Assembly: GCF_037392515.1 (NCBI RefSeq)
Contig: NC_090280.1
Span: 20,150,618 to 20,214,617 of the forward strand
Origin: Haliotis asinina
Taxonomy: Eukaryota; Mollusca; Gastropoda; Lepetellida; Haliotidae
Direction of reading: 5' to 3'
DNA: 64,000 nucleotides
A model generated the notes under the pieces. That model was not told the origin of the DNA. It saw nothing but the letters and a program-made list of their open reading frames with translations, and did no database searches. How positions within the stretch are numbered: the stretch's first letter is position 1; every line of letters starts with the position of its first letter. This document shows positions 43,871 through 55,178 of this stretch, in pieces. The position numbers were made by a program, and so were the translations under genes.

Positions 43871-44623
43871 AAAGAAATGCATGTGTTTACCGTATAAATC
43901 TACTTGTTATTTATGAAAGCACGATAAACACAAGTATTTCTATGTATGAGAGAAAGAAACTTGTACAAAAAATCCTTGTTTTGGTTCCTTATAACTTCAC
44001 AATCTAGAATTGCCGCCAGTCGTGGAATCATACACTCTGTCTATTGTCTGGCGTTAATTAGCTTAGTGATCCATTTGCAAGACGTGGACACTTTTTTCTG
44101 GACTGTTTTTACATGACCCAGAGTGTCCACGTCCCGAGAATACCCCGGATGATATAGTTCGTGTTGCGCAGGTAATAATAATAATGAGTCTAGTTCAATT
44201 GTTTTAGTTACTACTGTACATCAGTTGATCAAAAACTAATATTTTTGTCAAAATCATAATGGCATACACATTTACCGCATTTAAGGTGGTATTTATTGAT
44301 CAAATTGCAATAATAATTAATTAATAATTACTTATGATAATTTTTATTTTCTCGAAGTGAAATTTTTATCATAAATGTACAATAAGATGTCTTTAAATCA
44401 TTTCAAAATTATAAATCAATGAAAATGAACCTTGGAAATTATGGTCATTTAATTACTCAATTATTTATATTATAAACAAGTTGGTAATGCGGATTAGAAC
44501 TAAGTTTTATATATGATGCCATAAATGCCATTAAAGAGAAAGTAGGAATTTCCGCCAGCACAGTGCCACTATACAGAGCCTGACAAATTTCTTTGTTTAA
44601 ATGTACAAATGTGAACTTGAATT
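43871..44623. other. AT-rich spacer, nothing seen
   Basis: Very AT-rich (taattaattaataatta near 44312), no gene. Confidence 0.5.
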
Positions 44624-46349
44624 ATGGATCCTATCATTCAGCTGATGAGACCTGCATCTCCGGAGTTAGATATATGCATAATTTGTCAAATTCCACCATC
44701 AAACAATCTGAGTGAATCAACGACGCAAGGTCCTGATAGAATCAAAGAAGTTGTTGATATCAGAAGGAAACTGCGTGATTCAAAGAATACGGTAGTGATA
44801 GATCGTCTACAAGATGTGTTATCAGGTAGTAAGAGAATCAGGGGGCACAGGTCTTGTTTGGTATGCCCATTTCACAGACAAAAGTCAGATTGAACGATTG
44901 CGTAATTCAAAATGCAGGAGCAGCTGCAGCAGATCTACTAGACCTACTAGTGAGATCAGTCACACGTGCACATTACGAAAGAAAGTAAAACCAACAAACT
45001 GGGAGAAATGTAGAAGATGATAATATATGCGACTGACGTCTGTTATGAGGGAAACCATGAGTCGACAGGTACTGGAAGCAGCATCGTTTGATCATATATT
45101 GAGTATACAGCTAGCTGGTGGAATTGATTTGATTGCCTCTGAAGACAAGTATCATTTAAAGTGTTACTCAAATTTCATGCAAGTAACACATAAGTCAAAA
45201 CAAAAATCAGTGAACACAGATATTGCCTTGATATGGTTATCCCAAGAACTACAGCAATCAGCAGGAAAAGGTCCTACTGGACGATGTGTGGGATCGGTAT
45301 GTGCAAATGGCAGAAGATTCTTCTACAGTCATTCAATCTTCATACATTAGCAGAAGATCAACTTTCATAGAGAAGTTGAAATCACAAGTACGTGACATTT
45401 TCACTTTCTTCGGACCTCTCGATAGACGGGTTTAAGATAGGAAAATGATGTTAGTGCCTTCAACGTGTCAACATAATGCAGAAATGCAGAAATTGGAGTA
45501 AATCAATGACTCACCCCTACCCAAGTATCAACCCCCAAGATGACGATACCTTAACACTCATACACATGGTGTTAAAGATACGGGGAGACATCTCAGATAC
45601 ACCTGGTCATAGTGGCGTCAGTGAGGATGTCCCAGATAGTTTATATATGTTTTTGAGGTGGGTATTTGGCGGGCACAAACTTTTAGAGGGCAGGGACTCT
45701 GAACAAGAGGAATCTTGTCCGCAGCAAGGTCCTTAGTATTTCACAAGATCTTGTGTATGGTGTCAGTGGCGTAAAAAAAATGGACTCCCAAACACACTGG
45801 TCTCGGAAATGTATTGCATCAAGCAACGCAATCTAAGGATTAGGTAGAACTGGTACACAAAGCAGGTCACTGTTCGAGTTATAAGCAGGTGTTACATGAG
45901 GATACCTCATTAGGTGAACATACACAAAGATCGATTGATAGCAATACAGGAGCTGTTATCCCACCAAACATGATAGCTGACCAATTCATCCATTTCACAA
46001 CTGATCATATAGATATTCTGGATGAGACCCTGGATGGAAAAACATATTCCATATCAAAGAAATGGCAACATGGCAACGTGGTTCACAGGCATGCAAGCAG
46101 CTGAAGGATTTGAAAACGCCCAGCAGACATACACTAACAGTGCCAGATGTTATGCAGAGTCTGATTCCTGTCAATATTGATCCTTCAGTAAGTGAACCAT
46201 AATTTACTAATCCAATTGACAAGACAGTGTTTATATCACCCAAAAGTGAAAGTGAATGTATCAAAGGAGCGATTGCAAGAGATATGGCTTTTATTATTCA
46301 ACATGAGGATGCAACTGTCTTGGACTGCTTTGAGCCAGTCAGTATCATC

Positions 46350-46660
46350 TGATGAACAAGAGAAGACAGCTGTTGGATGTTTACCAATAATCATATCCTA
46401 TGATAATTTGAACACTGTGGTCAACAGATGCATGGTCATATCTTCACATTCACAATACACAGTTCTAACAGTGGATCAGGCATTGTATTGTGAATTGATG
46501 GAACTCAAATGGAGTGTTGGCGAGTAGACGAACAGCAGACAGGTATTGGATATTTACCAATAATCATACCCTATGATACTTTGAACACTGTGGCCATATC
46601 TTAATATTCACAATGTACAGTTCTAAGAGTGGATCAGGCATTGTATTGTAAATTGATGAA
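46350..46660 (+). repeat. local tandem duplication inside the relic
   Basis: About 46365-46500 and 46535-46660 are diverged copies ('tttaccaataatcata', 'gaacactgtgg', 'gtggatcaggcattgtattg'). The second copy lacks about 20 bp. Confidence 0.85.
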
Positions 46661-48224
46661 AACAGGTAGATACCCCGTTTGGGCGGCTTTCATACTGCAG
46701 TGAAGAGAACAATAGGGGACCATATGTCTAGTTAAGGCTTAGCAGAGGTGTGGCTGGAAAGTGGTTTAATTGGGGAAGGTGCTATTCAACGGTTCTTTCG
46801 GGAAAATCGTACAACAAAGTTATGAGAGCACACAAAATGACTCTCCAAACCTTATAGCGCATACTGATGCCGCCATTCATCTCAGGAGGACAAGGAATAT
46901 CACGCTCTTTATTTGGCAACTGGCGATTCAGAGCACATAGCGTATCTAGTAACCTTTCTGAAACATGCACGGTTCCACAAGGTCTTGGACAAGTTTATTT
47001 CCAGTAAATCTAATTATGTAAAATTTGGATTTGGGGGGAACTACATAAGAAATGGTATCCATATTGAGGCACTTCACTCGTGCTCAACGCAAAGAGAATT
47101 GGGATCTTCATCTACACCCCTTCTCTCGCATGTTGCCATACTTCCATAGGTATGACCACTTGAACCTATGTACGATGGGGTCCAGTGTACCTGAGGGATA
47201 TGAGCCAACTGCCACCACCAGTTCTTGCAGAATTCAAAAATGGAAACTTTGTTGTCAAGCGATCTGCTCAGAAATTCAGTCAAGTTGATCCAGATCAAGC
47301 AATGGAGTGGATAAATGGTTGTGGGGAAAAGGAGGTGGGATCGTTGGCATCACCAAGACTACATCAGCACTGAGTAGATGGACTCTTTCTAATAATCCTG
47401 GCTGTCTTCATAATTCAATGAACCTTCTGAACCAATAGGGGACCAATGGGGGACCATATATTCTGGATGAGACCTTGGATGGAAAAACACATTCCCTGCT
47501 CATCCTGAGATCTCAAATAGCAGCGGATACATATGAAATGTATAAACACACTCCAGGTACACAGCATGTTGAGAATGAATCAACAAAGGCACGACAGAAT
47601 CGAGACAATCAGGATGACGGTGCACTACTTGAAACCTTTGAAAGGTTTGGTGTATTCACATCTGACACTGGCAATTCATTGCAGAATCTTGTTACAAAAG
47701 ACCTTGCAACTCTAGTTATCCAAACTTCATTGTTTTCTGTCAAACAACTGGGACAACAAGCCTGAATATGCTGAAACATTTCGTGATCTGGCAGACACAT
47801 TTGTAGAAGCTGTTCTCAGATTTGGTTTTTGTTATCAAAGGATAGATATTGTGTTTGACAGATACAGAGAAAACCCAATCAAGGGTGAAACCAGATTTCG
47901 GCGCAAAATAGACGCTCGACCAATAACCAGGATAACTGAAAATCGGCAGCTGCCTCTCCCTATAAAGGGGTCACATTTTATGTCACTATCTGAAAATATA
48001 AGTGACCCTACACATTTCTTGAGTGAAGAACTGTGTTTGCAGGCACCCGTTGGCAAGGAAATCGTTCTTGCTGGTGGATTCAGAGTTGAACTAGACTGAT
48101 CAAGTTTTCAGGAAACTGCCAGAAGGTTCTGCCCCCACATCTGATACCATTTCACGCCTGATCACGACGGATGTGATACCACTTCCTACCTTGCTCGTCA
48201 CACCAAACATACCGTCCTCAAGGA

Positions 48225-48397
48225 AAACTACTAACTTCTTGAAGATCTTGGAGTTGGTGATCTTACACAAAAGACACTAAAATCCTCTCAGACATTTGTG
48301 TGCAGAATCCATGGTTGTCAAAATACAGATTCTGTGAATCAAGCAAGGTATTATCTGTTCTCTACAGCAGGATATCCTGAAACATTGTGTCCAACAA
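48225..48397 (+). repeat. 173-bp perfect duplication, copy 1
   Basis: Identical base for base, by eye, to 48421-48593. Both copies carry the 3' end of the 44.6-48.4 kb relic. Confidence 0.93.
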
Positions 48398-48420
48398 GTG
48401 TTTCACTTCTGTTTCATCTT

Positions 48421-48593
48421 AAACTACTAACTTCTTGAAGATCTTGGAGTTGGTGATCTTACACAAAAGACACTAAAATCCTCTCAGACATTTGTGTGCA
48501 GAATCCATGGTTGTCAAAATACAGATTCTGTGAATCAAGCAAGGTATTATCTGTTCTCTACAGCAGGATATCCTGAAACATTGTGTCCAACAA
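48421..48593 (+). repeat. 173-bp perfect duplication, copy 2
   Basis: Second copy after a 23-bp spacer. Identity beside heavily decayed sequence means the duplication is recent or an assembly artefact. Confidence 0.93.
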
Positions 48594-48749
48594 ATGCTGT
48601 TAATAGTCACATTTCCTGAAAATGGCACTAGTCTATAATGTCCCACTGTTCTTCTGGTGGGTGTCACTGGAAGATGTATCATCGAATTTTGTTTATCGTA
48701 GCAATAATACTTATTGTGTTTGTTTGTAATGAAATGCATGAAACGCTTG

Positions 48750-48840
48750 GTGTGTTTTATTTTTATTTTTTTTATTTTTTTGGGTTTTTTTTGTTTGTTT
48801 TTTCTTTTTTTTTTCTTTTTTTTTTTTTGGGGGGGGGTTG
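48750..48840. repeat. T-rich low-complexity tract
   Basis: T runs ending in an 8-9 G run; Phe-rich frames here are artefacts. Confidence 0.95.
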
Positions 48841-48892
48841 TTGTTTTGTACATAGATAAAAATTATGTCAGAAATATTGAATTTGTGATACC

Positions 48893-49510
48893 TGAGTGAG
48901 TGAGTGAGTTAATGTTTAACGTCACATCGGTAATATTTCAGCCATATCGTGACGAGAATGATTAATTATAAAAATACAAATGAATTAATAGCACATACAT
49001 TGTAAAACGCTGACAACGAAGGACAATAAAACTAACTAGAATATCACAGAGTAGAATGTAGAACTAGTAAATAGACCTAAAACAATGTATCTATAGAGGA
49101 CAGTACAATATAAAAATAAGCTACAGGTTGCCAACAACTGGAGGTAGATCACCATACTAAGGACCATGGGGACTTACAGTACATTTGCTTCCTGCTTGGA
49201 CCCTAGTTGGATTTACATCATCCCTTCAGCTGTTAGCAATTTAGACAAATCTAGTCATAAAGTGAAAACACACTTATTCTACGATTAAAAAGCTGGGGAA
49301 CTTAAATTAGCTTCAAATGTTTTGGGACTTAAGTACCCTCTCAGGAGGACAATTATTTTACAGTACTTCAACGCCCTGTGAGAGTACAGCCACTAACGAT
49401 TTGAGTGACTAATTCAATCTTCCAATTTTAAAATATTTATCTATTTACAATTCAGTGAACAAATCTAATTCCTTTAAAAATGCAGTAATTAAATGAGGGC
49501 TAATATTGCT
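48893..49510 (-). mobile_element. 3' end of LINE family L1x, second copy
   Basis: Same blocks in the same order as at 37.93-38.48 kb: (TGAG)n, 'cgtcacatcggtaatatttc', 'cgaaggacaataaaactaac', 'gccaacaactggaggtagat', 'accatggggacttacag', 'gtaccctctcaggaggac'. A 5'-truncated insertion. Confidence 0.85.
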
Positions 49511-49654
49511 AAAAAGATCCTTCATAGTTTGTGAATTAAAATACTGATCCCTTGTGATGGAGTACTCAACACAGTGTTTTCTCCCAGGGTTGCAGCAACA
49601 AAAAGACTACGCACACACATGCATGCTCCTACTATGCAGAGACACACACACACA

Positions 49655-49691
<37 letters not shown>

Positions 49692-49692
49692 T
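49655..49692. repeat. (AAT)n microsatellite
   Basis: About 12 AAT triplets, flanked by CA-rich sequence. Confidence 0.95.
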
Positions 49693-49879
49693 TGTGGCAT
49701 GGCACGCACACAAATGCGCACGCAAACACACAAGCACGCACGAGCATGCGCAACCGCATGAATGGTGTTCATGTACGACATAATTGTGAATAGTAGAGAA
49801 TAAAATCGATATAATATATATTGTATTAGTATATATATGTGAATTGGTTGTCTGTGAACGATCAGTACAAAAAGGAATC

Positions 49880-49984
49880 ATGAAGATGACCTTCTGTTCA
49901 GATTGCGCGATGACTTTTACACCAAAAGATAGCCTACGGAGACATCAGAAGCAAAAGATAGCCTACGGAGACATCAGAAGCAAA
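49880..49984 (+). pseudogene. C2H2 zinc-finger fragment
   Basis: Encodes 'FCSDCAMTFTPKDSLRRHQ', one C-x2-C half with the linker and first His. A 30-bp tandem duplication (about 49926-49984, 'agatagcctacggagacatc') follows and garbles the rest. In frame order it precedes the ATPase-like relic, and both probably come from one element. Confidence 0.6.
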
Positions 49985-50119
49985 TCACATGGAACAACTC
50001 ACGCCTTAAAACCTTAACACCTCCTCCAGAAAAGTCTGTGTTTACCTACCGTGTGCTGCTTCAGCGCTGCTTGATCAAACCCCCTCACGGACCGTATCGT
50101 TTGGTGCTACACACAGTGG

Positions 50120-50510
50120 CAGCTACTATATCAGACCATAAAGGAGCAATCGTCTCGAGTAGTGACATTTGTGAAAGGACTTCCTTATCATATATTAGAG
50201 GAGGATTACTTTGACGCTCTTCAGTACAATGTGTTGGTCTTGGGCGATTTCCTGGCTGAAGCTAAACATGACAACGGTATCTCTAGACTGTGTACCCAAA
50301 CCTCCCATTACCAGAATGTGCTAATATATCTTCTAGTACAAAACCTGTTTCCGAGAGGTAAAGAATCCAGAGATGTTGCTTTGAATGCTCATTATGTCAT
50401 CTGACAACAAATCAGGGTCTTTGCTCGTAGAATCTTCCCTGAAAACATTGATCGCTTTATATCCATGTATGGACGGGTTGCAGAACAACCTTTCGGACAA
50501 CTGACTAGTT
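50120..50510 (+). pseudogene. ATPase-like relic, virus/polinton-type (tentative)
   Basis: Open piece 50162-50404 with a Walker B-like 'NVLVLGDFLAEA', a polar 'SHYQNVLIYLLVQN' motif and 'FPRGKESRDVALNAHYVI'; after a stop at 50402 the frame goes on with 'FARRIFPENIDRF'. This layout recalls the packaging ATPases of the A32/FtsK-HerA group carried by polinton-like elements and endogenised DNA viruses. The nucleotide-binding P-loop is missing: the sequence upstream (50010-50120) shows no GKT/GKS box and contains stops. The element is broken. Assignment rests on motif memory only. Confidence 0.45.
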
Positions 50511-51116
50511 GATCTGAAACCTAACAAGAAGAATGACAAGGATCGTCTGCACATTATTGAAACCAAGGAGGAAGGTGCTACTAAAGCTCAGAGCACGCTG
50601 AAAGAGCCACAGTTCACCGGTACAACCACCAGCATTGCGAGGGGTGCCTCGCCAAATAGGATCCTCCCTCCTAAGCCGGCCACGACTGAAGAAGACGAGA
50701 GCTCAAACGATAACTATCATGATCATGTGGGTCGGGAAGAAAAAGGAGAAGAGTCTGACGAGGATTCTGACATGAGTAGTAGTAGCAGCAGTCTGTTCCC
50801 AATGGCCAAGGCTAGTGCTGGTTACGGGGTGCTGATAGATAACATGTACGATCTACAACGCCATATCAAATACTGGTGTCCAGAAAATACTAACTTAAAA
50901 TCAAAGAGAAAGCGTGACTGTGCTGATGATGAGATGGACAGTGATGATGATGCTGTCAGTGACGTAGGTTTCCCCATGAATGTTGGTCGGGATGGAGAAG
51001 GTCGTCCTGCTGTCAAACATCATCGACGTCATGGTAAGAAGCAGCAGTCACCGCCACTCGCTGATGAAGAAGCCAAGGAATGGCAAGATATGGTTTTACA
51101 ATGCATCTGGAAGTGA
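50508..51116 (+). pseudogene. acidic C-terminal region of the ATPase-like relic
   Basis: One frame is open from 50508 to the TGA at 51114, starting 'VDLKPNKKND' right after a frameshift in the ATPase piece. It holds a Glu/Asp/Ser-rich stretch (EESDEDSDMSSSSSS), 'ASAGYGVLIDNMYDLQRHI' and a Lys/Arg-rich 'KSKRKRD' that could be a nuclear signal. Weak similarity of layout to DNA-binding tail regions; function unknown. Confidence 0.45.
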
Positions 51117-51560
51117 TTGTATAACTTGCTTCGTGACGTGATGAAACTCAAGAGAAATAAGTACCAGCAGCAGGGTCGAACGATGACTGTGTGGACAGCT
51201 ATATGATGCAGTTGTGGGAAAATGAAATGGCGAATAGCCTCAACTGCGTGATAAAATACAATCACTACTTTAAACAGGCACCTCTGTTTCAACCAGTTCT
51301 ACGCAGTCTGGATAATATGAATCCTTCCACGAATCCATTAATGCTTAAAAATAACATTAAGCTCATTAAGACCCAGAATGAAAGGCATCGTGACTCGTAT
51401 AGATCTGCCCGAAGCAGCGGCGGTCGCGGCGGCGGAGAGTGACTCTGCCTCTGACATGACCAATAATGATGATGATGATGAGGAGGAGGAGGTTGATGAG
51501 GATGAAGAATGTGGTGGTGAGGATGAGGAGGAGGATGGTGATGACCAGACGAATTGAGTG
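51117..51560 (+). pseudogene. downstream broken frames and acidic tail
   Basis: 51191-51442 continues with 'LWENEMANSLNCVIKYNHYF' and ends in an RGG-like 'SGGRGGGE'. A second frame at about 51420-51555 encodes a run of Asp/Glu from GATGAT/GAGGAG repeats. Same element as above by position and direction. Confidence 0.4.
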
Positions 51561-51748
51561 TTTCTGATATGCTGAAAGTCTTACATGGAATTCAGAATCG
51601 CTGATATTGTGTTACATGGAACTCGGAACCCTGCGTTGGTTTTCCTATAGCGACATTTTACCGGGTAGAATTCAGCTTCTCATTCATGTAAACTACATAT
51701 GTATATCATTGTGAGAATGCATGTTAAATTACATTACGCTTTTGGTTC

Positions 51749-51754
51749 AATAAA
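51749..51754 (+). terminator. candidate poly(A) signal
   Basis: AATAAA about 190 bp after the last acidic frame, followed by AT-rich sequence. Could have served the 49.9-51.6 kb element. Confidence 0.35.
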
Positions 51755-52021
51755 ACAATATGTTATTTAACTCATTCATGTTGTTTGGTTTTCTCTCAGT
51801 AATGGTACAAACTACGGGTCTAGAGCTACAGGGAGGCGATTCCTAATTAGATCCGAAACTCGAACACATGCAACCTGATTCAGATTGGCTGCAATTTTAC
51901 AGTTACAACGTTTAGTTGGAATATTATTGCTAGATGATATCAATACGTTGTCAGGGGTGTAATGTGTTCGCCCCACAGCTAAGGCTTTCTCAATATGCTA
52001 GCTATAAGGCTTTCTCAATAC

Positions 52022-52198
52022 GCAGCCGACTTTGTTGTGAACATGTAAGTGAGGTCTGTCAATATTTTAGAACTGGCGTTGTACAACCGACGCTGTTGTC
52101 AGTTCACTGACTCCCTGCTTGAAGGACAAAGTAGTCATGCGACAGTTGGTCTTAAGTATCCGTCTAGACAAGGTCACCCACAACTATCGTATGCATAT
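52022..52198 (+). repeat. 177-bp direct repeat, copy 1
   Basis: About 96% identical (7 mismatches by eye) to 54658-54834. Both copies keep an open frame starting 'MRSVNILELALYN' and including 'GLKYPSRQGH'. Immediately upstream is a 21-bp duplication ('aaggctttctcaata' twice). Confidence 0.92.
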
Positions 52199-52900
52199 GA
52201 CTCTCTCAATATGCTATCATGTTCCTGTCTTTAGCTTTAACAAGGTATTTCTTTGGTAGAGTAGACATTTTGTGTTATCGTCAGATTCACCCAGTCAAAG
52301 TCAAGTCAAAGTCGGAGGAGAGGTACGTAGGTGGACGGTTCAACTTAAATAACAACTGTTTTTCACTGTAGTGGTTGTGACTTTACGAACTCCTATATCA
52401 CAAACGTCTCCACGAGCGCTACAACAATTAAATCGATCGCTATTCCAGGACCGAAGAAAGGTTACGAAAAAATGACTATACAATTCAACCCAGTATGTAA
52501 AATAAAGACACCCGCTCCCCTCCCCAAACAGCCGCTCTTTCGCGGAGGAGGGGACCAAATGAAATGGGTTCTTTTACAGTAACCGCGTAGTGTTTGTTGT
52601 TGTTTTTATAATGAGCCTTTTTTGATAGTGCTGAATTTTGACAAAATAAACAATTCAATCTTTATTATTCCTGAATATTACATTTCATCAGAGTGTGGTA
52701 TATATTAGCATAACGGATGACAGGATGGTATGTAAGAGACAGGAGAATGTACATACTATTAAATTACATGCAGTTTTAATTACATATTAATTCTTGTTTC
52801 TTTGCCTCAGAGCATTCGCTCGGCACTCGTCGCACGCGTGAGGGGGTTACTAGTAGTAACACCTTAGCAACCAATCGAGCGGTATGAAAAAGCGCACGCA
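52199..52900. other. spacer between direct repeats, nothing named
   Basis: A 72-codon minus frame (52340-52558) has no known relative. An 'aaataaacaattcaatcttt' stretch near 52640 could be a LINE 3' edge, unproved. Confidence 0.4.
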
Positions 52901-53203
52901 TCAAAACTCTGTGTAATGATCGTGTAGCAGTAGGTCCTCTTGTATGTGAATAATATCTGTGTGTATATTGTCACAGTCAGCACCATCAAAAATGCAGTCA
53001 ACAATCACCACATATGCGCGGCTCGAACTCTCCACGCACTGTTGGCTAAGGAAGTATGTTCTTAAATAACGCTTGTATAACTCGTATCCAATGTCTCGAA
53101 TTACACCGAAATACACCTCACCTGTTCCTTTTTGTGCCCTCGCGTTCTTGGGCTGTCGTCCGCGGTTGCCCAGGTGGTAGACAGGCGGAGGGACGAAGGT
53201 CAA
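52901..53203 (-). CDS. hypothetical 100-codon ORF in G+C-rich island
   Basis: Minus ORF with an Arg/Lys/Gly-rich start ('GNRGRQPKNARAQKGTGEVY'), a Tyr-rich middle ('YELYKRYLRTYF') and an acidic end. It starts in a locally G+C-rich stretch (53130-53260) unlike its surroundings. No family recognised. It lies between the two 177-bp repeats and could belong to the same element as the ATPase relic; that is a guess. Confidence 0.3.
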   Translation of the reverse strand: MTFVPPPVYHLGNRGRQPKNARAQKGTGEVYFGVIRDIGYELYKRYLRTYFLSQQCVESSSRAYVVIVDCIFDGADCDNIHTDIIHIQEDLLLHDHYTEF

Positions 53204-53880
53204 AGAGGTCAGGGGTAAAAAAGGTCAGGGGTCACCGGGGTCGGGTCGCTCCGCTTCATTTGGCGATGTAGTAACTTTTGGCGAGATAGTAAATCCATGT
53301 TAAATCTCCATAGGAAAATGTCCGGCTAGCAGCACGTAAAACACTGCTTACCCGTCAGAATCCCCAGATATACATGCATTGAAGTGTGTTAGATTTACCC
53401 CGTTAGAACCCCGGCCCCCGGCCCCCGGCCCCCGGCCTCCTTGAACTAATGTTTGCCAAAGCAATATGATACAGTGGACAGTTGGAGATGGTCCCAAATT
53501 TGAACAAAATCCATCATTTCTTTCTTGAGTTCTCGCCCTAAATGGTTTATATGATGCATGAAATGCAACCAAAAAAACAAACACACGCGTATTTACGAAT
53601 GATTAATTAAAACTGTTCTAACTATTAACGTAAGTATATATATTACATTTTATCGCAACTAAAATTATTACAATTTACGTCAGTTTTATTACAATTTGCG
53701 TTTTACAATTTATGTCAATTGTTATTACAATTTACGTTTTCATTACAATTTATGTCATGGGTTGTTATACTGTACGTCTTAACTGGAATGTCCTCGATTA
53801 AAGACCCATGCATAGCCTGATTAATCCCATTCTTTCTTGACGCGACGAGCCGCACGGAAGTAAACATATGGTCACTGCAT
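53204..53880. other. spacer, short repeats
   Basis: Contains 'ggcccccggcccccggcccc' near 53410 and several 'attacaatttacgt'-like words from 53650 to 53755. No gene. Confidence 0.5.
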
Positions 53881-54040
53881 GAGTCACTGAATGAGTATAT
53901 GTTTGCGCCGCTGTTAGTCATATCCGAGAAATGTCACACGGAAACATCAGAAATGGACTTCACTGATTGTACCCATGTGGAGAACTGAACCCAGGTCTTG
54001 GTGTGACCGACAGACGCCGAACTACTAGGCTACCCCACTT
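53881..54040 (-). mobile_element. SINE S1
   Basis: 'gagtcactgaatgagtatat', 'gtttgcgccgctgttagtca', 'cagaaatggacttcactgat', 'acccatgtggagaactgaac', 'actaggctaccccac'. Confidence 0.85.
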
Positions 54041-54657
54041 AGGTCACTTAATTCGCTACTTCTATGTTAGTGATCCAGCCTAGGTGGGTTTTATCTTGAA
54101 TAGCCTAAACCCATACAAATGCAACAAAAACAATGCCTCAGAAATACAGCGCGCAACTTGAATGTTGGATCAACCAACAGTTCTTTAATGTGGGAGAGTT
54201 TCAGAAACATAGGTATGGTCTTGAAAAACTAATTTAATAAGCATATCATGGCATGTCTGGATCCATAGTTACAGAATCCTGGCACGTTATACAAGAATAA
54301 TCCTCTGACAATAGGAAATTTGGATAGAAGTATACAATTCCATATATACTGAATTCGCCCCAGTGAGCTCGAAGCTTCAGAACCAGTGAGGGTCTAGACA
54401 GGCTTCACATTGGACTACAGAAAGGGTTGGGACATACAAGCGGCATGTGTAAGGTCCCAGCGATACAGAGTGAATGTGGTCTTTACAAGAAGGGAAACGC
54501 TAAAAACAAACAAACAATCTCATAGTTAGGCTAACATTCGTATTTCGGAAAATGAAAATATAGCTGTGGACAGACTGAAGATGTCCTTCATTTCAAACAC
54601 TCTCTGCAGATCACAGCTGGTGGTTTCATAATAACTGTTGGAACAAAGCAGTTGACT
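54041..54657. other. spacer, nothing seen
   Basis: No feature recognised. Confidence 0.45.
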
Positions 54658-54834
54658 GCAGCCGACTTTGTTGTGAACATGTAAGTGAGGTCTGTCAATA
54701 TTTTAGAACTGGCGTTGTACAACCGAAGCTGTTGTCAGTTCATTGACTCTCTGCTTGAAGGACAACGTAGTCATGCGACAGTTGGTCTTAAGTATCCGTC
54801 TAGACAAGGTCACTCACCACTATCATATGCATAT
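54658..54834 (+). repeat. 177-bp direct repeat, copy 2
   Basis: Second copy of the 52.02 kb repeat, same orientation, 2,636 bp downstream. Its reading frame runs on to 111 codons. Flanking DNA on both sides differs from copy 1. Confidence 0.92.
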
Positions 54835-55016
54835 ACGATTTCAAGGTTTTCTAATGTGTCTGTCAACGTATGTACCAACTTGTGTGCGTGTATTGAAGAG
54901 CTGAGAGTAATCAAATGCGACTTCACAATTGGCATTGGGAAGTACGATTTATGCAGAGACCAGTTAATATTGGCGACCTTCGTTGTGTCAATAATAGCAT
55001 TTGGAATGGTACGAAT

Positions 55017-55178
55017 ATGATGGGAGTGTTGCTTGCTTTATTAGGATACGAGTATGATGGGAGTGTTGCTTGCGTTATTATGACAGGATTCACTCATCAT
55101 TCTTTCATGACCGAATGTTTGATGAGCATAGGTGATACTAATACTATATAGAGCATAGGTGATACTGATACTATATAC
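55017..55178. repeat. two small tandem duplications
   Basis: 'atgatgggagtgttgcttgc' occurs at 55018 and 55054; 'gagcataggtgatact' occurs at 55124 and 55151. Confidence 0.88.

Larger units (their letters stand above)
44624..48400 (+). pseudogene. relic of an unnamed multicopy protein family
   Basis: A chain of broken plus frames in a fixed order: 44624-44880 ('CIICQIPPSN', 'RKLRDSKN'); 44814-45020 ('IERLRNSKCR'); 45027-45350 ('FDHILSIQLAGGIDLI', 'YHLKCYSNFM'); 45476-45736; 45889-46104 ('SNTGAVIPPNMIADQF', 'ILDETLDGKT'); 46192-46527 ('IISYDNLNT', 'LTVDQALYCELMELKW'); about 46690-46900; 47052-47400; 47475-47765; 47851-48099; 48140-48395 ('TDSVNQARYYLFSTAGYPET'). I recall this order from large uncharacterised proteins repeated in cnidarian and mollusc genomes, but know no name or function. 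CxxC and Cys/His groups near the start suggest zinc binding. At least eight frame breaks: dead. Confidence 0.6.

Noticed and set aside
48473-48899. Lys-rich or Phe-rich ORFs near 48.8 kb
   Set aside because: Caused by the T-run tract.
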